Shown here: in pieces, positions 47,410-56,104 of the stretch
Position numbering within the stretch: the stretch's first letter is position 1
Layout of the letters: each line of letters opens with the position of its first letter
Assembly (NCBI GenBank): GCA_019232625.1
Contig: JAFANP010000065.1
Span: 1 to 64,000 of the forward strand
Direction of reading: 5' to 3'
Origin: Alphaproteobacteria bacterium
GTDB taxonomy: Bacteria > Pseudomonadota > Alphaproteobacteria > Sphingomonadales > Sphingomonadaceae
Length of the DNA stretch: 64,000 bases
Program-made: the position numbers and the translations under genes
The notes under the pieces: model-generated
The model's input: the letters and a program-made list of their open reading frames with translations, nothing else
Told to the model about the DNA's origin: nothing
Databases searched by the model: none

Positions 47410-48422
47410 GCCAGCTGCCGCCCGACCGCGGCGGCGACCGGCGCCAGCGCCGCCATCAGCGCCTCGAACCCTTCGGGATAGAGCGACTGGGCGCCGTCCG
47501 ACCAGGCGACGGCGGGATCCTCGTGCATCTCGACGAGCAGGCCGTCCGCCCCGCAGGCCGCCGCGGCCAGCGCCATGGGGATGACGAGGTCGCGCACGCC
47601 GGTGCCGTGCGAGGGGTCGACGAGCACCGGCAGGTGCGTCTTCTGCTTGATGTACGGGATGGCGTTCAGGTCCAGCGTGTTGCGCATCGCCGTCTCGAAG
47701 GTGCGGATGCCGCGCTCGCACAGGATCACCTGCTCGTTGCCCTCGGCAAGCAGATATTCGGCGGCAAGGAGCAATTCCTCCACCTTGGCCGACATGCCGC
47801 GCTTCAGAAGCACCGGCTTTCCGCACCGGCCGGCGGCGCGAAGCAGCGAGAAGTTCTGCATGTTGCGCGCGCCGATCTGCAGCGCGTCGGCATATTGCGC
47901 GACGATCTCGACGTCGCCCGTCTCCATCACCTCGGTCACCACCGGCAGGTCGAACTCGTCGCCCGTCGCGCGCAGCAGCTTCAGCCCCTCCACGCCGTGG
48001 CCCTGGAAAGCATAGGGGCTGGTGCGCGGCTTGAACGCGCCGGCGCGCAGCCCGTGCGCGCCCGCGGCCTTTGCGGCGGCGGCCGTGGCGCGCATCTGGC
48101 TCTCCGTCTCGACCGCGCAGGGCCCGGCGATGACGCAGAAGCCGCGCCCGCCGATCGCCACCCGCCCGAACGGCACCACCGTGTCGTGCGGGTGAAGCTC
48201 GCGGCTGACCAGCTTGTAGGGCGCGAGGATCGGCTTGATCGACTCCACCATCGGATGTCCGTCGAGGGCGAGCTCGGCAAGGATGCGTTCGTCGCCGAGC
48301 GCGCCGAGGACGACTCGCTCGGCGCCGGGCATGTGGAGAGGCTTCAGCCCCTTCGCCGAGATACGCTCGAGTATTTCCTGGGCGGTTTCCGCCGGAGCTT
48401 CGGGTCTTAGCACGATGATCAT
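47406..48422 (-). CDS. aroF: 3-deoxy-7-phosphoheptulonate synthase (type I-beta/AroF-like)
   Basis: FCVIAGPCAVETESQM, GAFKPRTSPYAFQG, LKRGMSAKVEELLLAAEYLLAEGNEQVILCERGIRTFE, DPSHGTGVRDLVIPMALAAAACGADGLLVEMHEDP. Confidence 0.95.
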   Translation of the reverse strand: MIIVLRPEAPAETAQEILERISAKGLKPLHMPGAERVVLGALGDERILAELALDGHPMVESIKPILAPYKLVSRELHPHDTVVPFGRVAIGGRGFCVIAGPCAVETESQMRATAAAAKAAGAHGLRAGAFKPRTSPYAFQGHGVEGLKLLRATGDEFDLPVVTEVMETGDVEIVAQYADALQIGARNMQNFSLLRAAGRCGKPVLLKRGMSAKVEELLLAAEYLLAEGNEQVILCERGIRTFETAMRNTLDLNAIPYIKQKTHLPVLVDPSHGTGVRDLVIPMALAAAACGADGLLVEMHEDPAVAWSDGAQSLYPEGFEALMAALAPVAAAVGRQLA

Positions 48423-48446
48423 GGTCGTTGTCCCGCAGTGTGGAGT

Positions 48447-48476
48447 AAAAAAAAGGCCCGCCGGAAGGGCGGGCCT
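48447..48476 (-). terminator. intrinsic terminator in the leader of aroF-trpE-trpG (candidate attenuator)
   Basis: minus strand AGGCCCGCC-cttcc-GGCGGGCCT followed by T8, ending 25 nt before the aroF start codon. Confidence 0.88.
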
Positions 48477-48501
48477 GTTTTCGCGAAGTGAAGACTTGTC
48501 T

Positions 48502-48591
48502 TCAGGTCATGCGATGTGGGCGCGCCGCGGCGACGTCGGTCGGCCAGCGCCACCAGCGCGCGTTGGAAGACAGGAGGATTGCCGTCGCCAT
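48502..48591 (-). CDS. trpL: candidate trp leader peptide MATAILLSSNARWWRWPTDVAAARPHRMT
   Basis: 29-aa ORF with three Trp codons (TGG TGG CGC TGG at 48544-48555) just upstream of the terminator and of aroF-trpE-trpG. Confidence 0.8.
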   Translation of the reverse strand: MATAILLSSNARWWRWPTDVAAARPHRMT

Positions 48592-48693
48592 AATGGGCCA
48601 AGCTAACCAAGCCCGGCGGAACGCGCAAGCGAAGTTGCGTCCACCTCCAGCGATATGTGACAGACGGCGCCTACCGTCACGGAGCCTTTGCCG

Positions 48694-50535
48694 ATGCAGC
48701 CTCTCGACCGCCGCCGCTTCCTCGTCTCCAGCGCGGCGCTCGCCGCCTTGCAGGCGCTCCCAGGCTGCGCCGCGCCCGGTGCCGGAGCCGGGGGTCCGGA
48801 CGCCGACGCGGAGCGGGCGCTGGCGGGGATCGCCGAGGCGCTGCTCGCCGAATATCCGGAGAACGCCACCTCGCTCGGCCTCGACAAGGACGCGCGGGCG
48901 CCGCTCAAGTCGCGGCTCACCGACCGCTCCCTCGAGGGCCGCGCCCGCCACGCCGCGGCGGCGGCCTCGCGGCTGGCGCGGCTCGCCGCGATCGACCGCC
49001 GCCGCCTCGATCCTGCCTCGCTCATCGACCTGGAGGTGGTGGAAACCGCGCACCGGCTCGCCGCCGAGGGCTTGCGCTTCCCCTATGGCGACGTGGTGAC
49101 GCTGAGCCAGAACTGGTCCTACCGCAACGCCCCCTACGTCGTCGCGCAGAACACCGGCGCCTTCGTCGAGATTCCCGACTTCCTCGACAGCAGCCACACC
49201 GTCGCCACGCCCGCCGACGCCGACTCCTATCTCGCCCGCGTCGAAGCCCATGCGGGCCAGCTCGACGGCGAGACCGAGCGGCTCCGCCACGATTCCGACC
49301 AGGGTGTCCTCGCGCCCGACTTCCTGCTCGACAAAACCCTCCGCCAAATAAAATCCGCGCGGGCGGAGCCGGTGGAAAGCTGGACGCTCGTCGGCTCGCT
49401 GGCGCGCCGGGCCGCGGCGCTGGGCGGCGGCTATGGCGAGCGGGCGCGGCGCCTCGTGGAGCAGAAGGTGGCGCCGGCGATGGACCGGCAGATCGCCGAG
49501 CTCACCCGCCAGCGGGCGCGGGCCGACGACCGGGCGGGGGCGTGGAAGCTGCCGGACGGCGAGCATTATTACGCCTGGGCGCTGCGCGCGGCGACGACCA
49601 GCGCGCGCACGCCCGAGGAGGTACATCGCATGGGGCAGGAGCAGCTCGCCGAGCTCCAGTCGCGCATGGACCCGATCCTGCGCGCCCAGGGCCTGACCCA
49701 GGGCACCGTCGGCGAGCGGATGACGGCGCTCGGCAAGGATCCGAAATACCTCTTCCCCAACGACGAGGCGGGGCGCCGGCAGATCCTCGATTTCCTCAAC
49801 GGCCGGGTCGCCGACATACGCGCCCGCCTGCCCCGCGCCTTCGCCACCCTCGTGCGCGGCAACCTCGTCATCAAGCGCGTTCCGCCCGAGATCGAGGCCG
49901 GCGCGCCGGGCGGATACGCCGCCGCCGGCACCATCGACGGCTCCGTCCCCGGCAATTACTATATCAACCTGCGCGACACCTCGATCTGGCCGCGCCACGC
50001 CTTGCCGACGCTCACCTATCACGAGGGCATTCCCGGCCATGTCTGGCAGGGAGAATATACGTACAAGCTGCCGCTGGTGCGCTCCCTCCTCGCCTTCAAC
50101 GCCTATTCGGAAGGCTGGGCCCTCTACGCGGAGCAGCTCGCCGACGAGCTCGGCGTCTACGAAGGCGATCCGCTCGGCCGGCTCGGCTACATGCAGTCCA
50201 TCGCCTTCCGCTGCTGCCGCCTCGTCGTCGACACCGGCCTTCACGCCAAGCGCTGGACTCGGGCGCAGGCGATCGACTGGTTCGTTCGGACCAACGGCTC
50301 CAGCCGCGAGGAAGTGCAGAGCGAGGTCGACCGCTACGTCGCCTGGCCCGGACAGGCGTGCGGCTACAAGGTCGGCCATAGCGAGATCAACCGCCTCCGC
50401 GCCAAGGCGCAGGCGGCGCTCGGCAAGCGCTTCGACCTGAGGACGTTCGACGATGCGCTGGTCCTCGGCGGCAGCGTGCCGCTCACCCTCCTCGAGCGGG
50501 TGATCGACCGCTACGTCGCTAAAGGGGGACAGTAA
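48694..50535 (+). CDS. DUF885 family protein (exported, Tat/lipoprotein-like signal)
   Basis: DRRRFLVSSAALAALQALPGCA; LTYHEGIPGHVWQGEY, FNAYSEGWALYAEQLADELG. Confidence 0.88.
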   Translation: MQPLDRRRFLVSSAALAALQALPGCAAPGAGAGGPDADAERALAGIAEALLAEYPENATSLGLDKDARAPLKSRLTDRSLEGRARHAAAAASRLARLAAIDRRRLDPASLIDLEVVETAHRLAAEGLRFPYGDVVTLSQNWSYRNAPYVVAQNTGAFVEIPDFLDSSHTVATPADADSYLARVEAHAGQLDGETERLRHDSDQGVLAPDFLLDKTLRQIKSARAEPVESWTLVGSLARRAAALGGGYGERARRLVEQKVAPAMDRQIAELTRQRARADDRAGAWKLPDGEHYYAWALRAATTSARTPEEVHRMGQEQLAELQSRMDPILRAQGLTQGTVGERMTALGKDPKYLFPNDEAGRRQILDFLNGRVADIRARLPRAFATLVRGNLVIKRVPPEIEAGAPGGYAAAGTIDGSVPGNYYINLRDTSIWPRHALPTLTYHEGIPGHVWQGEYTYKLPLVRSLLAFNAYSEGWALYAEQLADELGVYEGDPLGRLGYMQSIAFRCCRLVVDTGLHAKRWTRAQAIDWFVRTNGSSREEVQSEVDRYVAWPGQACGYKVGHSEINRLRAKAQAALGKRFDLRTFDDALVLGGSVPLTLLERVIDRYVAKGGQ

Positions 50536-50675
50536 CTATTTGTCCGCTGCGCACAAATGGGGACAGTAACTATTTGTCCGCTCCGCGCCCTCACGCCTCC
50601 GGTGAGTACGGACAAATAGTTACTGTCCCCATTTACCGACCCCCGGCACGGAGCGGACAAATAGTTACTGTCCCC
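50525..50675. repeat. cluster of GGGGACAGTAACTATTTGTCCG elements: 2 direct, 2 inverted
   Basis: direct 50525-50546, 50559-50580; inverted 50609-50630, 50654-50675; loop ctccgcgccctcacgcctccggtg resembles the 34621 loop. Confidence 0.95.
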
Positions 50676-50683
50676 ATTTTCGG

Positions 50684-51493
50684 TCAGGCGTCGAGGGCGC
50701 GCAGCAGCCGGTCGGCCATGCCGGCATAGCCGCTGCCGAACAGGCGGAGGTGGAGGATCGCGGGGAAGAGCTGGTAGACGCAGCGGCGCCGCGGCCAGCC
50801 CGGCGCCGGCTCGCCGTAGGCGGCCCAGAAGTCGGGCGGCGGCGCGTCGAACAGCGACAGCATGGCGAGGTCCACCTCCGGGTCGCCGAAATAGCAGGCG
50901 GGGTCGATCAGCGCCGCCAGCCGTCCGCCCTCCACGAGGATGTTGCCGCCCCACAGGTCGCCGTGGAGGTGCGAGGCGGGGGGCGCCGCGGGGACGAGGT
51001 CGGCGATCCGCCCGGCGAGGCGCTCGATCCGCTCCCGCCAGGGCCGGTCGAGAAGGCTCGCCGCCGCGACGAGGCGCTGCTCGGCCCAGAAGCGGGGCCA
51101 GTCCTGCCCGCGCCGGTTGTCCAGCTCGACCGTCCCTATGCGATAGTCGACCGGCCAGCCGTAGCTCTCGCCGATGCGCGCGTGGAGCCGCCGGAGCGCC
51201 TCGCCGATCCCGCGCCAGGCGGAGGCGCTGAACACCCGGTCGTTCGGCACATGCTCGAGCAGCAGGACGCCGTCATGCTCGCCTTCGACGCGGGGCGCCG
51301 GCACGCCCGCGTCGGCGAGCGCGCGCAGCATCGCCGCCTCGGTCGCCGGCGCGCCGCCGCTCTTGGCGACGGAGAGGCGCCCGTCGTCCCTGCGCACGAG
51401 CAGGACCTCGGAAAGGTCGCCGCCGGCGAGCCGCTCGAGCCGATGCGCGGCCGTGCCCGTCAGCCGCGCGACCCGCTCCGCGAAGGCCGTCAC
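50684..51493 (-). CDS. fructosamine kinase family protein
   Basis: RLAGGDLSEVLLVRRDDGRLSVAKSG, PPASHLHGDLWGGNILVEGGRLAALIDPACYFGDPEVDLAMLSLF. Confidence 0.92.
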   Translation of the reverse strand: MTAFAERVARLTGTAAHRLERLAGGDLSEVLLVRRDDGRLSVAKSGGAPATEAAMLRALADAGVPAPRVEGEHDGVLLLEHVPNDRVFSASAWRGIGEALRRLHARIGESYGWPVDYRIGTVELDNRRGQDWPRFWAEQRLVAAASLLDRPWRERIERLAGRIADLVPAAPPASHLHGDLWGGNILVEGGRLAALIDPACYFGDPEVDLAMLSLFDAPPPDFWAAYGEPAPGWPRRRCVYQLFPAILHLRLFGSGYAGMADRLLRALDA

Positions 51494-51963
51494 CCCTGCG
51501 CCTCGGCGGCGATCCGCGCCGCCAGCGCCCGCGCGCCCTCCGCGACCTCGGCCCAGGCCGTGTCGAAATGCGCCTCGTCGCCATAATAGGGATCCGCCAC
51601 CGCCTGCCCTTCCCGCCCCGCGACATGGTCGAGGAGCAGCGAGAGATGCGCCTTGGCGTCGGCCGGGCGCAGCCGCTCGATGTCCGCCAGGTTCTTCTCG
51701 TCGAGAGCGACGATATGGTCGAAGCGGCGGAAGTCGTCCGGCCCGACCTGGCGCGCCCGCAGATGCGAGATGTCGACTCCGTTGCGCGCCGCGACGGCCG
51801 CGGCGCGCCGGTCGGGCGGATGGCCGATATGCCAGTCGCCGGTGCCCGCCGAATCGATCTCCACGTCGAGCCCGAGCCGCTCCGCCTCGGCGCGGAACGC
51901 CGCCTCCGCGAGCGGCGAGCGGCAGATGTTGCCGAGACAGACGAACAGGACCGATTTGCGCAT
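51490..51963 (-). CDS. low-molecular-weight protein-tyrosine-phosphatase family protein
   Basis: VLFVCLGNICRSPLAEAAFR, IDSAGTGDWHIGHPPDRRA, VADPYYGDEAHFD. Confidence 0.94.
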   Translation of the reverse strand: MRKSVLFVCLGNICRSPLAEAAFRAEAERLGLDVEIDSAGTGDWHIGHPPDRRAAAVAARNGVDISHLRARQVGPDDFRRFDHIVALDEKNLADIERLRPADAKAHLSLLLDHVAGREGQAVADPYYGDEAHFDTAWAEVAEGARALAARIAAEAQG

Positions 51964-52037
51964 CTCAAGCCCCCGGTTGCCAAAGCGTGCGGCTCTGCTA
52001 GCCAGATGCACCAGCGAGAACAACAAGAGGGGGAGAG

Positions 52038-53657
52038 ATGGCCGAGGGTGCCGCCGAAGCCGCCGCGCCGCCGGCCGCCCGCTACAGGATCGGTGCCTAC
52101 GCCTGGTACGCGCTCCTCGTCCTCGTCCTCGTCTACGTCATCAACTTCATCGATCGGCAGATCATCTCGATCCTCGCCCAGGACATCAAGCACGACCTCG
52201 CCGTCGACGACGCCCAGATCGGCTTCCTCTACGGCACCGCCTTCGCCGTCTTCTACGCCCTGTTCGGAATCCCGCTCGGCCGGCTCGCCGACAGCTGGTA
52301 TCGCGGCCGGCTGATCGCGGCCGGCCTCGGCCTCTGGTCGTCGATGACCATGCTGTCCGGCTTCGCCTCCTCGTTCGGGATGCTTGCGGTCGCGCGGATC
52401 GGCGTCGGAATCGGCGAGGCGAGCGCCTCTCCCGCGGCCTATTCGATGATCTCCGACAGCTTCCCGAAGGAGAGGAGGGCGACCGCCCTCTCCATCTATT
52501 CCAGCGGCCTCTATATCGGCGGCGCGCTCAGCCTGCCGATCGGCGGCTTCGTGCTCAGCCGGTGGAACGCCGCCTGGCCCGGGGGATCGGGCGCCCCGCT
52601 CGGGCTGGTCGGCTGGCAGGCCGCCTTCCTCACCGTCGGGCTCCCGGGATTGCTCCTCGCCTTGTGGGTGCTGACCCTGCGGGAGCCGCAGCGCGGCGCC
52701 TCCGACGGCCTGCCGCAGCCGATCGTCCAGCCCAATGCCTGGCGCGACTTCGGGCGCGAGCTGGCCGCCATCCTGCCGCCTCTGACCCTCCTCACCGCCG
52801 CGCGGACGCCCGGGGCCCTGCCGGTCAACCTGCTCGCCCTGGCCGGGGCGGCCGGCGCCGTGGCCGGCCTCGCTTGGCTAACCGGGGACTGGCCGCAATG
52901 GCTGGCCTACGGCCTCGGCGCCTATGCGATCTTCTCCTGGGTGCAGTCGCTCCGCCACCGCGATCCCGCCACCCACCGGCTGATCTGGGCCTCGCCGACC
53001 TTCGTCATGCTCGCAATCGCGTTCGGCAGCATCTCGTTCATGACCTACGCCATTTCCTTCTGGGCGCCGCCCTACGGCATCCGCACCTTCTACGCGTCCG
53101 CCGCAGCGCCGGCCCGGATCCTGGGCGGCATGACCGCCGCCGAGGAGGTCTCGACGATCATCGGCTGGTCGGCGGCCTTCGCCGCGGCCACCGGAGTCAT
53201 CGTCGGCGGCATCGTCGCCGACCGCTGGCGGCGCCGCGACCCGCGCGGGCGCCTGTTCGTGAACATGCTCTCGGTCGTCCTTCCCGCCCCGGCGGTCTGG
53301 TACATGTTCACCACCGACAGCCTCGCCGGCTTCTACCTCGCCAGCCCCGTCGCCCAGTTGTTCGGCTCCGCCTGGGTCGGCGCCGCCGTGGCGACGCTTC
53401 AGGACCTCGTCCTCCCGCGCATGCGGGCCACCGCCGGGGCGACCTACGTCCTCGGCACGACCATGGTCGGACTGGCGCTCGGGCCCTATTTCGCGGGCAA
53501 GATGTCGGTGGTGACGGGCAGCCTAAGCGCCGGCATCTTCTGCCTCTACGTCGTCCCGCCCTTCACCCTGCTCGCGCTCTGGCTCGGAAGCCGCCGCCTC
53601 GCCGCCCTCGAATCCACCCGCCTCGAGCGCGCACGCGCCGTCGGCGAGCCGATCTAG
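52038..53657 (+). CDS. MFS transporter (spinster-like)
   Basis: YVINFIDRQIISILAQDIKHDLAVDDAQIGFLYGTAFAVFYALFGIPLGRLADSWYRGRLIAAGL. Confidence 0.92.
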   Translation: MAEGAAEAAAPPAARYRIGAYAWYALLVLVLVYVINFIDRQIISILAQDIKHDLAVDDAQIGFLYGTAFAVFYALFGIPLGRLADSWYRGRLIAAGLGLWSSMTMLSGFASSFGMLAVARIGVGIGEASASPAAYSMISDSFPKERRATALSIYSSGLYIGGALSLPIGGFVLSRWNAAWPGGSGAPLGLVGWQAAFLTVGLPGLLLALWVLTLREPQRGASDGLPQPIVQPNAWRDFGRELAAILPPLTLLTAARTPGALPVNLLALAGAAGAVAGLAWLTGDWPQWLAYGLGAYAIFSWVQSLRHRDPATHRLIWASPTFVMLAIAFGSISFMTYAISFWAPPYGIRTFYASAAAPARILGGMTAAEEVSTIIGWSAAFAAATGVIVGGIVADRWRRRDPRGRLFVNMLSVVLPAPAVWYMFTTDSLAGFYLASPVAQLFGSAWVGAAVATLQDLVLPRMRATAGATYVLGTTMVGLALGPYFAGKMSVVTGSLSAGIFCLYVVPPFTLLALWLGSRRLAALESTRLERARAVGEPI

Positions 53658-54202
53658 CCCAGCACCCCGCAGGCGATGCGGGCGCCGGAATTGCCCGAGG
53701 GGTCGGTGCGATAGTCGTCGGCCTGTGCGTGGAGGACGATCGCCGCGCCGTCGGCGTCGAGCAGCGCGCTGCCGCCGCCGGTGAGCGAGGCGGCGGGGAC
53801 GGTATATTCGAGGCTGCCGCGCCGGTCGGTGCCGACCATCAGGTTCGGCAGGTCGCCAAGGTGCATGCCTTGCGGATTGTCCTTGCCGTGCTGCCGCCCG
53901 CTTGGATTCCAGTGCGGCCCGGCCGAAGCGAAGGCGGGCGGGTCGCAGCGCCCGACCGCGTGAAGATGAGCGCCATAGGCGCCGGGCGCCAGGCCCGCGG
54001 CGTCGATCCGCACCCGCAGGCCGTCGCCCGCCTGGTCGATCCGCGCCCGCGCCACCGTCCGGCCCGACGGCTCCTTTATCTCGGCCGAAGCGCCGGGGGC
54101 TTGTCCCGTCCCGTCGGGCCGCGCCTCGGGCGCCGTCGTCGCCGTGCAGGCGGCGAGCAGGGCCGCAAGGGCGACAGGCCCCATCCATCGAACGTCGTTC
54201 AT
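53654..54202 (-). CDS. Cu/Zn superoxide dismutase family lipoprotein
   Basis: GAHLHAVGRCDPPAFASAGPHWNPSGRQHGKDNPQGMHLGDLPNL, IVLHAQADDYRTDPSGNSGARIACGVL; lipobox-like LLAAC. Confidence 0.94.
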   Translation of the reverse strand: MNDVRWMGPVALAALLAACTATTAPEARPDGTGQAPGASAEIKEPSGRTVARARIDQAGDGLRVRIDAAGLAPGAYGAHLHAVGRCDPPAFASAGPHWNPSGRQHGKDNPQGMHLGDLPNLMVGTDRRGSLEYTVPAASLTGGGSALLDADGAAIVLHAQADDYRTDPSGNSGARIACGVLG

Positions 54203-54246
54203 CCCGCGCCTCCTCCTGTTGTGGAGGGGTGAACGAACCGGAGGCG

Positions 54247-55572
54247 TTACGGTTGCCCGCCGCCGCGCGGCGCCCGGCCGATGCCGTACCAGCGCAGTCC
54301 CGCCTCCTCCACCTCCTCGGGCGGGTAGACGCCGCGCAGATCGACGAAGACCGGCTGGGCCAGCGCCCGCGCCATGCGGCCGAGGTCGAGCGCCCGCAGC
54401 ACGTCCCATTCGGTCACCAGCACGACGGCGTCGGCGCCGGCGGCGGCGGCATAGGGATTGTCGAAGAACTCGACGCCCGGCATCAGCGGCCGCGCCTGCT
54501 CTATCCCTTCCGGGTCGTAGCCGCGCACGCTCGCGCCGCCGTCCTGCAGCGCCTGGACGATGCTCAGCGACGGCGCGTCCCGCATGTCGTCCGTATTGGG
54601 CTTGAAGGTCAGGCCGAGCAGGGCGATCGTGCTTCCCCGCGCGTCACCGCCCAGCGCCTGGATCACCTTGCGGCCCATCGCGCGCTTGCGGGTCTCGTTC
54701 ACCGCCACCACCGATTCGACGATGCGAAGCGGCGACTGCTGGTCCTCCGCCGTCTTGAGCAGGGCCAGCGTGTCCTTGGGGAAGCAGGAGCCGCCATAGC
54801 CCGGGCCGGCGTGGAGGAACTTCGGGCCGATGCGGTTGTCGAGCCCGATCCCGCGCGCAACGTCCTGCACGTCGGCCCCCACCGCCTCGCACAGGTCGGC
54901 GATCTCGTTGATGAAGGTGATCTTGGTCGCGAGGAAGGCGTTGGCCGCATATTTGATCAGCTCGGCCGTGCGCCGGGCGGTGAACAGGAGCGGCGCCTTG
55001 TTGAGGTAGAGCGGCCGGTAGATCTCCCGCATCAGTTCGGCGGCGTCGGGATCCTCGGTGCCGACGACGATCCGGTCGGGCCGCTTGAAATCCTCGATCG
55101 CCGCGCCTTCGCGCAGGAATTCGGGGTTGGAGACCACCCAGGCCGTCGCCCCGGGCGCGGTCTCGCCGATGATCCGCTCCACCTCGTCGCCCGTGCCGAC
55201 CGGCACCGTCGACTTGGTGACGACCACCGCCGGTCGGGTCAGCGCCCGCGCGATCTCCGCCGCCGCGCCGAAGACGTAGCTGAGGTCGGCATGGCCGTCG
55301 CCGCGACGCGACGGCGTGCCGACGGCGATGAACACGGCTTCCGCGTCCGCCACTCCGGCCGCGAGGTCGGTGGTGAAGGAGAGCCGGCCGCCGCGCACGT
55401 TGCGCCCCACCAGGTCGTCGAGGCCCGGCTCGAAGATCGGCATGACTCCTCGGTGGAGCGCGTCGATCTTCGCGGCGTCGCGGTCGACGCAGGTGACGTC
55501 GTGGCCGAAGTCGGAAAAGCAGGCTCCGGAGACGAGGCCGACATAGCCCGTCCCGATCATGGCGATGCGCAT
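54247..55572 (-). CDS. ugd: UDP-glucose 6-dehydrogenase
   Basis: MRIAMIGTGYVGLVSGACFSDFGHDVTCVD, KSTVPVGTGDEVE, NPEFLREG, GPGYGGSCFPKDTLAL. Confidence 0.95.
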   Translation of the reverse strand: MRIAMIGTGYVGLVSGACFSDFGHDVTCVDRDAAKIDALHRGVMPIFEPGLDDLVGRNVRGGRLSFTTDLAAGVADAEAVFIAVGTPSRRGDGHADLSYVFGAAAEIARALTRPAVVVTKSTVPVGTGDEVERIIGETAPGATAWVVSNPEFLREGAAIEDFKRPDRIVVGTEDPDAAELMREIYRPLYLNKAPLLFTARRTAELIKYAANAFLATKITFINEIADLCEAVGADVQDVARGIGLDNRIGPKFLHAGPGYGGSCFPKDTLALLKTAEDQQSPLRIVESVVAVNETRKRAMGRKVIQALGGDARGSTIALLGLTFKPNTDDMRDAPSLSIVQALQDGGASVRGYDPEGIEQARPLMPGVEFFDNPYAAAAGADAVVLVTEWDVLRALDLGRMARALAQPVFVDLRGVYPPEEVEEAGLRWYGIGRAPRGGGQP

Positions 55573-55718
55573 TGAAGTCCTCGAGGATCGAAGTGGCGAC
55601 GCGCTTACCCGCGGACCCTTCCACCCGGCAAGGCCTTTCGCCCCGGCGCCCTGCCCACGCCGCCCAAGCCGAGCCGCCGATGCCCCGCCCTTCGCCCGGG
55701 CGCAGGAGAAGGAGGAAA

Positions 55719-55918
55719 GTCCTTCGACAGGCTCAGGACGAACGGTGAGGGCGACCGGCCGGAGGTGGAATCCCAGGGCGGCCAGGCCGCCGGCCTCCCG
55801 CCAGGCCGGGGGGTAAGCCCTCAAAACACCCGACCCGTTCGGGCTGAGCCCGTCGAAGCCCTCCCCTCGGCCGGGCCGGCCAGTAGAAGGTCCTTCGACG
55901 GAGGACGAACGGTGCGAG
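55719..55918. repeat. dispersed (T)CCTTCGACAGGCTCAGGACGAACGGT / CCCGTTCGGGCTGAGCCCGTCGAAG repeat units
   Basis: gtccttcgacaggctcaggacgaacggtgag (55719), cccgttcgggctgagcccgtcgaagccc (55834), ggtccttcgacggaggacgaacggtgcgag (55889). Confidence 0.8.
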
Positions 55919-56032
55919 AGGGGGGAGGAGGGAGCCGCGGCCGACGTGCGGGGCGCGAGGCACCATCCGCGCCGGTGGGCCGAGCGTTATCGCTTCTCCC
56001 TGGGCGCAGCGAGGCCCCCGCCACGCCCGCGC

Positions 56033-56072
56033 AAAAAAAGGGAGCCGACCCGAAGGCCGGCTCCCGATTTTT
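56033..56072. terminator. bidirectional intrinsic terminator downstream of OmpA gene
   Basis: aaaaaaagggagccgacccgaaggccggctcccgattttt. Confidence 0.9.
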
Positions 56073-56104
56073 CGTCACGCTCCGCCGAAGCGGAGGCGAT
56101 CGCC

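Noticed and set aside
51653-54232. 859-aa plus-strand ORF overlapping the MFS gene
   Set aside because: Out-of-frame overlap with a well-supported MFS transporter and antisense to SOD; Arg/Pro-rich artefact.
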